The notes beneath the pieces are model-generated. The model did not search any database. It was given only the letters and a program-made list of their open reading frames with translations, and was not told the DNA's origin. Shown piece after piece: positions 1 to 11,710 of a stretch of 64,000 nt of DNA. How positions within the stretch are numbered: position 1 is the stretch's first letter; every line of letters begins with the position of its first letter. Origin of the DNA: Allodiplogaster sudhausi (taxonomy: Eukaryota; Nematoda; Chromadorea; Rhabditida; Diplogasteridae); NCBI GenBank assembly GCA_945643635.1, contig CALZFC010000027.1, forward strand, positions 731,001 through 795,000. Direction: 5' to 3'. Both the position numbers and the translations under genes were made by a program.

Positions 1-534
1 CAAAAGTTGACCGCGGTGTCCAAAGTGTGCATAAATAGTTAGCATCTAATTTCCACAGATCACGTAAGCGCCTGAATTAGTTCAATGATCATCTCCGAAT
101 AAATGGACATCATGATTATTATAGATATTGTAGTAAATGATCGATTTTGTCCTCCTGAACCACCTGCATCTCAGGCCGACTGCATGGATCTGGCACTGGA
201 GGCTGGCCGCATGTAAAAACATGTGATTAAATATCGACTGGACCAAAAAGTTATCGCAGAGATGTTCTAGCATGCAGCTAAACCATTTGTCCGGTAAACA
301 ATTAATGAATACCAAGGAAATAAACCATTTTATCCAGCACGTCTAAATATGCAGCCCTTGTAATTTGAGTTATTGATTTTTATTTCGCTTTGTAGTTGAT
401 CAATGAATCCAATATTCGGCTACTGAAGATCTATTATTACAAAAGAGTAACCCTGAAAATTTCATTAACTTTCATACACTTTGAAGGAAATTATGAATGA
501 AAAACCAAAATTTCATAGACTTTCAGACGGTACT
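1..534. mobile_element. Arm of a Tc1/mariner-type TIR element, cut by the window edge
   Basis: The stretch is a diverged copy of the right arm of the foldback element at 983-2571: position 1 aligns near 2036 (shared AAAGTTGACCGCGGTGT) and the similarity runs to the end of both. Read inward from the right, its end is CAGTACCGTCTGAAAG, directly bordered by TA at 535-536, as expected for Tc1/mariner target sites. The other end lies outside the window and no transposase reading frame is visible. Membership of the Tc1/mariner superfamily is inferred from the TA border and the CAGT start only. Confidence 0.6.
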
Positions 535-536
535 GT

Positions 537-980
537 ACATATTAGGTTCAATCCTAATTTTATTTAGCACATCATTGTTCGATTAATACCATAAACCTTT
601 ACAAATTGTCTTACCGTTCAGATATTTTTTTCCTTCTTTTTTCCCCTCTGACGTCATTATGATTTCATTTCTCTCACTGTTCAATTGACTTCTGTTCCGT
701 CTAGCACAATTGCATTATTGTGTTCCTTTCATATTTACACGTACCACGCACATCCAACCACTAAACAAAGATTGGAAAGTAATACATGGAAAGAGAAGAA
801 GAGTCGGAAGCGAGTGTTGTCCATGACAGAATCGATGACCAATTGGAACCACTGCAATTATTTGACCGTCTCTACTTCCAGATTGTTACCATACACAAGC
901 AAGCACACACATATTGATAAAAGCGGATCCGACTTTTTCATCTTCTCCATTTTCGTCACTATCTTACTATGATATTAATG
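537..980. repeat. Segmental repeat block, direct copy of 46028-46453
   Basis: About 440 bp match 46028-46453 nearly base for base, in the same orientation, with a few small indels. The block lies exactly between two TA-flanked elements: the one ending at 534 and the one beginning at 983. The 46-kb copy has plain TA at both corresponding points. It contains a short open frame on the + strand (EREEESEASVVHDRIDDQL) and, on the other strand, an ATG followed by a hydrophobic stretch, but neither can be connected to further exons. Confidence 0.75.
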
Positions 981-982
981 TA

Positions 983-2571
983 CAGTCGCGCTCATAAAAA
1001 CTCGGAATTCAGGTTTTTTGACCATAACTTATTTAAAGATGGGAATATTTCAATGAAACTTTCAGGATTGCTTAGTTATACTGTCATCCATTAATCAGGA
1101 GATTATTGGTTTCATTGATCCAATATTGATCGAGAAAAAATCAATAACTTGGAATCACCCGGATTGCACATTTAGGCGTGCTGGACAAAATAAATTATTT
1201 CTTCGATCTTCGGCTAGTTTTTATTGGATAGATGGTTTAGCTGTATTTCAGAACCTCTCGGCGATAACTTTTTGATCTAATTGATATTTAATCACCTACG
1301 GTTACATGCTGCCTCCCTCCAGTTCGTGATTCATGCGGTCGGGCTTTGATGCAGAAGGTTCAGCAGGACAAAGTCGATCATTTACTACCATGGCTATAGC
1401 AATTATGATCTTAATATGTTTGCAGAGATTCATTGAACATATTCAGATGGCTAGTTAAGCTGTGAAAATTACATGCTAATTACTTCAACACTCTAAGAAC
1501 ACAGCGGTCAACTTTGGTCCTCAGCCCAGATGTATTCAAAGTGATGCTGTGCAGCGTTCCGAATTTCAAGAACGGTTTTGTCTATGTTGAATGATAGTTA
1601 ATAGGTTTTTACATATTCGGCACTCTCATCTCATCACGGGCCTCACCAGACCTCAAGCAACAATGGACAGTTGAAGACACCTAAGAAACGAAAAAATGGC
1701 ATATTTGACAGCAGGCATTTATAGATCAACCACAACATTAAATTATATGTTTGGGATTTAGCCGATTGCTTAACCTTCTGCTTTGTCGAATGAACTGATT
1801 TTTGGCTCGATATAAACTTTTTCGGGTTCAATTTCTTGCTTTCTGGGATAGTGTCATATTCTGCACCAGGGGTTCATTCAAAAGTTCTTCTGTTCCTTGT
1901 GGCTTCAAGGAGCCAGGTGTGAAAAAAGGGTGCCGAACATGTAAAAACCTATTAGCTATCATTCAACATAGACAAAACCGTTCTTGAAATTCGGAACGCT
2001 GCACAGCATCACTTTGAATACATCTGGGCGGAGGACAAAAGTTGACCGCGGTGTTCTTAGAGTGTTGAAATAATTAGCATGTAATTTTCACAGCTTAACT
2101 AGCCATCTGAATATGTTCAATGAATCTCTGCAAACATATTAAGATCATAATTGCTATAGCCATGGTAGTAAATGATCGACTTTGTCCTGCTGAACCTTCT
2201 GCATCAAAGCCCGACCGCATGAATCACGAACTGGAGGGAGGCAGCATGTAACCGTAGGCGATAAAATATCAGTTAGATCAAAAAGTTATCGCCGAGAGGT
2301 TCTGAAATACAGCTAAACCATCTATCCAATAAAAACTAGCCGAACATCGAAGAAATAATTTATTTTGTCCAGCACGCCTAAATGTGCAATCCGGGAGATT
2401 CTAAGTTATTGATTTTTTCTCGATCAATATTATATCAATGAAACCAATAATCTCCTGATTAATGGATGACAGTATATTTAAGCAACCCTGAAAGTTTCAT
2501 TGAAATATTCCCATCTTTAAAAAAGTTATGGTCAAAAAACCTGAATTCCGAGTTTTTATGAGCGCCCGCTC
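983..2571. mobile_element. Foldback TIR element with arms of about 640 bp
   Basis: Positions 983-1623 and 1930-2571 are inverted copies of each other, leaving a spacer of about 306 bp. The left end is CAGTCGCGCTCATAAAAACT preceded by TA (981-982). The right end matches in reverse to about 2565 and is then altered (AGCGCCCGC instead of AGCGCGACTG). No transposase frame is visible in arms or spacer, so this is probably a non-autonomous Tc1/mariner-type foldback element. The right end abuts a remnant of the big gene family at 2598, so its original target site is not preserved on that side. Confidence 0.8.
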
Positions 2572-2597
2572 ATAAATTAATAATCATTTATGAGTTC

Positions 2598-2948
2598 ATG
2601 TTCCCGCCGGCGGTTTTATGCCAAACCGACGGCTGGTTTGAAATATTCGAGCCGCACCTATACGTGTCGCTCAAGTGCGTCAGCGAGGAGTTTCTCTGGT
2701 TCTCGTGGTGGCCTTCATGGGGACAGCAGACACTTCTATCTTCCGGCACAAACACATCGGCTAAGAGAACAACTCCGCCTTGCGGGGTCTTCTCAAGCCT
2801 ACAGCAAAGATACACGCCACTTTCACTCTCACAACTGCCCACAAATGGCAGCCGCACGCCATACATCGTCCAGCCTCCTAAACAACTCCCGTTGAGAACT
2901 CAACGACTCCGGAACAAAGTTTTGAAGCCGCCCATGACCCAGTCATAA
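2598..2948 (+). pseudogene. Copy 0: last-exon remnant of the C6-like module gene
   Basis: The frame is strongly similar to the last exon of copy 1 (13971-14426). It shares LCQTDGWF, the FEPHLYVS stretch, the VSEEFLWFSWWPSWGQQ block and the final TQS before the stop. The first part of the exon (NGC..VCYDGF in copy 1) is missing, and the sequence upstream is the foldback element. It is the 3' stump of a former upstream copy. The first in-frame ATG is likely accidental. Downstream DNA also matches what follows copy 1, which identifies a tandem unit of about 11.5 kb. Confidence 0.8.
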
Positions 2949-3601
2949 CAATGCATTGTATATTTCGTATTTCATTTTTATAAATGCTTTGTAACTTATG
3001 AAGAGATTCGTGAGGATAAATGTAATAGTGATTTAAATGTTTATGACATGTAAACCTAACTTTTTTTTTTTAAATATATTTATAAACTGTCCAAACTTGA
3101 GACATACAGTATTATGGAAGTCAAGAATAGAGTACTTTGAAACTAAATTAGATTCATTCTCCGTTAGTCTTCTCTCGCTTCAGCATCATTGAATCATCAT
3201 CAATTTTCTCCCGAGGGTGCTTCGTCTAATGTCTGGTTGAATAAATGGCAATCACGACAATCTTAGATGAGAATCCAAATGTCGGAATGGCCTGTATAAA
3301 AGCGAGAGATTAATGGGGTAAGGTAGTTTATTGTTTGGAAAACGCTTTCCATAAAGATATTTGTTTACAAAATTAATTTTCTAACACTACAGTGAAATTG
3401 TTTCAAGAGCTCGAGAACGATCATTATATTTTATCCTGGCCCAATTGTTGAATGAACCGACCTTTTCTATGTATGTTTTGTTACTCTCAAACTCTCAATA
3501 TTTTAACATGGATACAGTATTACAATAAAAACGGAAATGGTATTTTAAAATGGATACGGCATCCCATGACATATTAATATATTTATTTGTAATCAAGACA
3601 G
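2949..3601 (+). promoter_or_regulatory. Inter-copy spacer holding the presumed promoter of copy 1
   Basis: There is no gene here. The stretch matches 14427-15075 (spacer between copies 1 and 2) and, inverted, about 18650-19274. Preserved blocks include the run around 3005-3060 and the 60 bp around 3235-3310 that ends in TATAAAAGCGAGAG. Since the stretch links one gene's end to the next gene's start, it should hold the 3' end signals of copy 0 and the promoter of copy 1. That is position-based inference; no transcription start can be read from sequence alone. Confidence 0.45.
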
Positions 3602-6578
3602 ATGACGCGATCGTGGTACCTGACCGTCATCTCCGCTTTAGTAACGGCTTATGTCGTTGCCTACAAGCATGGCCATAAGAGTGGTTGGAATTAAATTCTA
3701 TAACAGTTAAATGAAATCAGTTCAATTTTTTGCATGACGTTTTGAAATTTTCGAGTTAACTATTCGAAATGTTTTCTCGCATCTTATAACGAGATGTGAA
3801 TAAATAAATAAAGTAAATTAAAGAAAAGATCTCTTTAAAGACTGCGTCTCTTGCGAGTGGCCGAGAGTGTCGGTCACAAGGGACTGCCCCAAGTCCGGCT
3901 ACGATTGCTCCGATCGCTCAGCTCTGCAGCGTTTCAAGTATGCATATAACTATTGTATTGTTTATTCTTACAGCATAAATTTTTCATATTTAATATTTGC
4001 TCAGCATTAAATGCCTACATCGCTTCTTTGTTAGCATCTCGCACAGCCGCAAGACGGGCTGCGCGCGTCTGGAGTGCGCGGACCCCTCGGCGACTCTCTT
4101 CGTCGACGGCGTCCCGCGCCACACTCTCCGCTGCAGAGAGAACGCGTGGCACTTCGGGCCGGCCGAGTGCGAGCAGACCGGACACGCGCTCTGCGCCAAG
4201 CGTTTGTGAACCGATTTCATATGCACAAAAGCGTTGTTCCTTGATTTTGGGCACCATGCTTCAAGGAGTACGGTAGGAGTCTAGGAGGCTTTCCATCAGC
4301 AAATACGATCTCTGCAGTGACATTGTATTCATTTTCATTATTTTAGATGAATGAATAACAGACATGGAAAATACTGTTATCGCATATGCTACATACATGC
4401 CACAAATCTTGGCTTAATGTCTTTGCTTTTCAGAGTGCTCTTGTTCCGCAAAACTTCCTACGTTTCTCGGAGCAGACTTCAGTCGAGTTTGTTGACTTTA
4501 ACGAAATACATATATCTTTAAAATATCGAAAAATGATTGATGGTAATGTTCATTGTATCCTGTTCAAGATATTAATGCTAAATGAGTCGTGTTTGTGAAT
4601 GTTTTGTGACAATTTCATTTCTCGAAGTAAGGAACGGGCGTCATTTCGCTGGAGAAAGAAGAAAGAAAAAAAGTTTGAGGAAACGAACTGTGTTAGCACC
4701 CAAATGCGGACATGGAGCAGACGCTGTCGAAAGGGCGCCGCGCTCTTTTGTCCCCTTCCAGACAAAACCGACCACTTCCTTCCAATTAGACTAGAAGTAT
4801 TTTGAAAGAAATGGCATGCATTGAGCATGAGATTGTTCGTGGCACTTGCCTTGTACATCATGTAAAGGGGGACAGCGATACCTTACAATTGGTGCCGCCA
4901 TTCTTATGCATTTTGCTTTTTATATTTTGCTTGTATTTATATGCATATAAAAGCATTTCGCAGGTAACTTTGCTGCCAAAATCTGCTGACGAGACATGCG
5001 CCGTCGCCGCATGCGCAGACGAGGAGGACGAGCTGGTCGGCATCGGCAGCTACGATGACATCGTCTCTGTCGCTGGCGGCCGCATGACATGCACCGGAGG
5101 CAAAAAGTGGCGGGACGACGATGGCGACCTCTTCAGCTTTGTCGCTTGTAGAAGTTCGTGGTGCCCCATTGAATATGTGTTCTTCTGATGCGATGCACTT
5201 ACTTGAGTATACACACATGAAAAGAATCCGTTAACTGGATGGGGGGAACTTAAGTAGGCTCTATCAATCCGAATTACAATTTGTAATGTTTTTTTTTAGA
5301 AACTCTCTCAATCCGTATTCGATTCTGTTAATTCGTTATAAGGAGAGCTTACTAATGAGAAAGCTCTATTCCAGATATATGTCCCAAGTGCTCACCCAGC
5401 CGCCTCGGCCGCCTGATGAAATCACCCCTCGGCTTTCACAACATCTCCAAGGCGACCTACACATGCGGCCGGTATTCCTGCCCGGCCGGTGCACATCTCG
5501 GCATCGTCAGTGTATTAACTGTTCTTTTTTTCTTTTTGCAATTTTAGAAAGCATTTTCTAAAATTAAAGTTCAGTACCGAATTTGAATAATCGTATATGT
5601 TTATTACCGCTCACGAACTAGACAATACTGCTCGAGCGACTTGTGCGGCTCAGAGCAGCTCGAGCCGCTGCGAGCCGCGTCGAATTACACGCTAGAGATT
5701 GCATATTTCAGCTAAGCGTTCCATGTGGGGCTCTCATTAAATTAGCCTGTATTGATTCTGCTAAAAAGAAAGCTGAACAAAATGCTGAAATTAAAAGACA
5801 TTAGTATGTACATTCTCGATGTCAAATATGGTGTTGTGACACAAAGTTTGTTCACGGAAAAGCGGGATACAACACGCTAAATAAACAGATTGGACATGCT
5901 GAATTAAATGGTCTTCATAAACGTGAACGATAATTCATCTGATGGTGATGCCTTAGCGAATCAGAAGCTTAGAGATGGCAGCAAGCGGATGTTCTAGGCT
6001 CCCGGAGCGCATCACTGGCCGTAGTACGCATAGACACGGATTAGAGATCCCCTGAAACACATAAGCCATATCTTTTTGAAAAGGACAAAAGCAATACATC
6101 AGAAGCAAAAGACACCTGTGATTATTTTTGTGGTCTGAAAACTAGGCAACTCGCCAAAGTGACCATGAAATGCACCACGCACCTAAAACATCTGCTACAG
6201 CACCATTTTTAATATAGAGATCTAATAATGTCTTTTTATTTCGGCCTTTTATTCCGCTTTTTTTCTGAAGCGATAGGGGAGCATTTCCTGTGCACCCGCA
6301 CAACGAAAACATTTCCGAAATATGCGCTCTCTAGCGTTTAATTCGACGCCTCTCGTAGCGACTCGAGCCGTATCCCCAAGTTCGTGGGCGGTGCTAAACA
6401 TATATACATATAAAAATTTAAATTGAAATTATAATTATGAAGAAAAATATCATAGCTCTATATTTTAAGGCAAGCGAAGGCGTCGCACAATACGGTGGAA
6501 GCGTAAAGTGCGCAAAGAATGGTGGCACATGGAATTCGTGCAACTACGATAATGTTTCGCAAGTTGGCTGCGTGGAAA
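3602..6578 (+). CDS. Copy 1 exons 1-7: signal peptide and modules M1-M3
   Basis: Exons are 3602-3683, 3841-3937, 4035-4201, 4434-4486, 4964-5153, 5375-5505 and 6470-6578. Exon 1 encodes the signal peptide and ends in phase 1. M1 spans exons 2-3 (CVSCEW..., then TGCARLEC...HFGPAEC) and is the only module whose internal intron is phase 2. M2 is exons 4-5 (CSCSAKLP / ADETCAVAACADEEDELVG ... FSFVAC). M3 is exons 6-7 (CPKCSPSRLG ... CGRYSCPAGAH / NSCNYDNVSQVGCVE). Introns end in CTTTAAAG, TTGTTAG, TTTTCAG, TTTCGCAG and similar. The 0.96-kb intron before exon 7 holds a TIR element. Confidence 0.8.
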
Positions 6579-9500
6579 GTAAGCGACTTTCTTCATCTAT
6601 AGCACACACAAACACGAATACAAATTAATTGATAAAACAAAAAGGCTGATTGAATGTTGAACACTTGACAACTGACGCTACTGTCAAGGGCGCGGACGGC
6701 GCGTACGTTCTTGCGCACGGCGATCTCACTTGCAACAATCGTGGGATCTGGCAGTTTGCCAACTCGCTCATTCCATATCCGACTTCTGGCATCTGTGTTA
6801 TAAGTACGAACAAGAAGGCAATATATGTATATATATATGAATGAATAACTAATAACCACTTCGTCAGATTCCGGCAGGAGAAGAAAGTTCGAAATCCCTC
6901 CCATCTTGGACCCCTCGACCATTCATTAATGTTTTTTTTACCAATCGAATAAAACTTTTTAAATAGTTAACTACCACCGAGGTGGCCTTTGAGGTTGTCG
7001 ACGCTGCAGCATGAAAGTGCTCGATCCGTCGTACGCCGCTCCCGAATTCACCTTCACGGCTGATAAAGATGGCGCGTGCGCCTTGGCGAAGCCATGCAGT
7101 GACGACAGCATTTGGACGTCGTCAGGAGAAGCTGGAGCAAAGTACGTGAAACGACCGCTGAGAGCCGACGCGACAGAAGCAGCTAGGTGCGATGGCGCAA
7201 CCGGCAAATGGTACATCGGCTTACCCAACCCCAAGTTCAAGTACATTGCATGTGGTCAGTCTCTGAGGTGTTTCTGATATGCGCTTATTACTCACATTAA
7301 ATACACATGACAAAAAAAAGTTCAGAGCAAAACCATTTCATAGAATGTACCATAAGAATTCATTAATAGTTTATATTAATGTTTCTTGTTCGTTCCTCAA
7401 TTATGTCCGAAAAGAAGTCGAGAAGGAAAAAAAAATCCTCAATTACAGAGAACCTGTGCAGACAGTGCGCAGCACCCACGGAGTCGAGAGTCGCTCCCTA
7501 CGGCTATGGCATCATTGGACCGGGCTCGACGGCGAATCAGGATACCAACGGATGTGATCGACTGGAATGTGCGATAGACTCTGTGCTCAGTGTGGTCAGA
7601 AATAGAAGCTTGTTTTCCAAACTTATTTTAAATTCCTTTCGCATACATGACCTTAGGATATCCTTTACAATAGTTAAAATGAGTCATGAAAACGTACCAA
7701 TATGAGCAAGGTGGCGACAGTACAACTTGAATTCCCAGACATTGGCTGTTGGCGGAGGCGCCATTCTCGCAGGGACGAGTGCGACATGCAACGAGGGCGG
7801 CCACTGGGTGCACTCGCAGACGCCGCAGCTGACGTCTGCGGCGTGTGTCAAGAGTCAGTTGGAGAGAACGACAAGAAAAAGTGTCAAGGGTCAATTTTAG
7901 AAAATGACAAGAACATTATATTTTACAACATTGTATTATTTATGTATGTAGCTTAGTAGATAGCTTCTTTCTTTGTTTTGCTTACGTCACTATAAGAAGG
8001 AATAAGATACATGCCGACAGTCTAGTTTGCGATTGTGTGTGAGAGGGAAAGATAGAGAGTGAGAGGAAAGGGTCTCGTATTCTACGGCGTTGACGTGCGT
8101 GTGTCAACTAACTGCTCGTCCTCCTTCAGGCTGCACGGTGTGCGACCGAACCATTCCCGCGGCACTTGGCCAAGGCTACGTCTCGCCCACATGGGGCGTC
8201 AATGCTGGGGGGTGTCTAACGGCGGTGTGTCCAGACAGCACTGTCATCGGCATCACAGGCGGCATAGCAGATGCTCCAACACCGGGCAGCGCATTTTGCA
8301 ATGCCCAAAGAGGCAAGTGGATGTTGGGAGGACGCACCGTCGATCAGGTTGCATGCGGTACGGCGACATTGACATGTTTGCTTGATAATAGATGTGCTTT
8401 ATTACTCGTATCGAAATTACAAATCTTTAGAGTTTTTTCATGAAACTTAAAAGAAAGGCGTGTGTACATCTTGAATCAGTGAGCCCGTGCGTGACATGCG
8501 CCGACTTGACGCAGTTCTCGACACCCGAACCGAGTGGTTTCAAGCACACCGGCTCGGCAAATCGCAACCCGCAGCAGGCCTCCTCCGGCTGTGCGAATTA
8601 TACGTGTTCCGGCGGGGCACTGCTCTTTGTGGCCAGTCACCATAGATTGATATGCTAATTGATTTCACTTTTAGTGATTTCTGTCTATGTTTTACATGAA
8701 GCCGAAAATCTACCATCACATTGTAAAACACTGCTCTGAAAAGACATGTAAATATACTACATTAACCCAGAATCGTATTTCCAGCTCGTGAACGGAGCGC
8801 CAGCGCTGACGAAGGACGACGTGCACTGCAACGGCGGCAAACGCTGGGAGTATGGCCAGTCGCAGGCGGTCGAGCCGACTGGCGTCGGCTGCTTCAAATC
8901 CTTACGAGCCACACCGAGTGTGATGAGAACTTTGCGTGTTTTCGAAATTAAAAATGGTTGCATCATCCTGAAATGGCCTCTGTTCAGCGTGCCAAGAATG
9001 CAACATGGATCCGTTGTCTGATATCACGCAAGCGCCGCCCTTCACGATTGACTCTAGCGATAGCTGTCTTTTGGCACTGGAGTGCGATGAAGGCGGCTTC
9101 ACGGCAGATGGCACGACATCGACGGCGGCCAGCCTCAAGTGCGATGCCGCCACGAAGAAGTGGTCGGATGGCTTGTCGTACTACGGCCAGCTGAGCTGTC
9201 GTTAGTGTAGCACAATTTTATCGAAAATGTCGCCAAAATATAAAACAGCTAATTAACATCACTACGACACGATCGATGCCTTCTTTACAGAAGGCGAATG
9301 CCTCAAGTGTACAACGATCAACACTAACTCGCCATATCTCACGGCACCAAAAGGATACGCCGTCATGGCAGGCGGCGGGACGGAGAATCCGTCCGGCGGC
9401 TGCAGCAAGGTCGCGTGCACCGACAAAGAAGCTCTTCTCGCACTGGTGAGATACTTTCTCTGTACAGAAAATAAATGTGCACCTTCATTTAAGCAGTGAA

Positions 9501-11638
9501 AAAGAGCAATCAAATCAATCGAATTATGCTTAAATCGCCATCACAAAAAAAAAAGTTTTGAAAAACATCATCCCCCCAGGAAGTGGGCGGCTCCGTCATT
9601 CTGACGGACACCACCAGCATCGTCTGCGGCATGAGTCGGAAGTGGGAGTATGGTCGGGCGCTCCTCGAGCCATCAAAGGCCGCATGTGTCAAGAGTTAGA
9701 GCAATTTCCTTATCGATAGAGGAATAACAAGGATTGTTAGCTAATTCCTACGTTTTTTATCGCCTTGTTTCTTTGAATAACAGCCTAGGGGAGAAGGGCC
9801 GGATATTAAAATGTAGAAAGATAGACCCTCATTCTTCATGATCGGCTAATTCGTAGGCTGCACTCGCTGCACGCGTTCGATCAGCGGGCCGGATGAGATC
9901 TTTCTCGAGTCGCCCGAGTGGACGGTGGACGGGAATGGCTGCATGGGGGCCAAGCTGTGCACGGGTGACGTCATCTACGCCTCCGACGCACCGGACCAGA
10001 AACATGCGTCCGTCACCTTGTCAGCGGGCATCGAGATGGTCTGCGATGCTGACAGCGGGTTGTGGAAGACGAGTGACGGCAGCGCGGGCACTTACGTCGA
10101 AATCGCGTGCCGTCAGTGGACATCTTTACGCAGTTATGGTCGCAGATAACACTTAGGCTTATAAATATCGTGAACTACAATGAAATCTAGAGCTTCATAA
10201 ATATGGAAAGATCGATCAATAAAAAATTAAATATATTCAAAATAATCATAATTAAAGTAGTTTTGACTTCGTTAATGACAAATTTGGAGATGGGTAAATG
10301 TTATAGCCGCGCCGTGTACGCGCTGCGCCGCATTGGCCGCACTCACAACGGCACCGCGTCGATATTCACTCGTTGGCACCGCCACGATAGCGGGCGGAGA
10401 GGGAACCGCGTGCCTCTCATACTCGTGCACTGGACAGGCGTTCATATCCGTGGTATGCGCTGTCTCCTTACTTTGCTTTCTTGAAGCTATGAAACATATG
10501 GATCATTTCTAACACTATTGATGACTTATTCAGCACCCACCTTTTCATTGTCTAGCACCGAAATGACGTCATCGTATAATTTCAGAAGCAGCGTGGCGAG
10601 GCGAAGCTGGTTGAGAGTGAAGCTTCGGCCCGCTGCAATGATGGCGGCCGATGGCAATTTGGCGCCGCGCAGGAAGAGGAGCCAACCGAAGTCGGATGCG
10701 TCAAAAGTGTGAAACATCGATATGATATTCATCAATAACTTCAATTATCATTTACAAACTTATTCTATTTATTTTTGCATGGCAAGCACCGGATGGGTAC
10801 TATTCTTCAATGGTCAAAAACCGTGGGGAACGCACTATTACATAGTAGTAGGGAAATGGTGTTAATTGTAGGTTGTGTCTCATGTAACCTGCGCATTTCC
10901 GACGTACACGCGGGGAAAATGATGTCTCCCGTGTGGTCCGAAGACGCCAATGAGTGTCTGACGGCGCTGCCGTGCTCGAACGGGAAGATCTACGTGTCGA
11001 CGACGCATGGATGCAAGCCCGAGGAGATCGCAATAACTCAAGGAGAACTGGTGAGTGAGCGTTGTTATTGGGTTTTGTTCATCAAAACAAGAGGTAGGTC
11101 AAGTAAATAAGATCAAACGCATAAAATATAGATCAAAATATAAAAATATATGATAAGTTGAAATGCAGGTGCATTGCGACGCAGAGAGTGGACGATGGAT
11201 TATTGGCGACAACAAAACCGTCTCCTTTGTAGAAATCGCGTGCCGTTAGTCATCATTTGTTTGTATGTAGAGTGATTGGTCTTTGCCTCTGCATCATCAT
11301 GTCGGGTAATATGTCTGCAATTTTAGAATACAATTTGAAAAATTTATGAATATCATTCTCAAGCCGTTGCTCTCGCGTGCACGGCTGGCTGCAATTCTCT
11401 GACTACTCATCTGACCCAAAGGCCATATGGCGGCCGAATCCTGCCAAACCTGCCGAGACGAGTTGAGGCAGATGAGGCAAGCTGCAGTCGCTACGTCTGC
11501 GACCAGGGCTACCTCGCAATCGGCAGCGACTACTTGAAAGTAGGAAAAATTATTTTATTGCTTTTTGTAGACTTTACGATTAAAAAAATATACATCGTTA
11601 TTGGTGTGCGAAATCGTCATGCCAAAGTGCATCACTAA

Positions 11639-11710
<72 letters not shown>

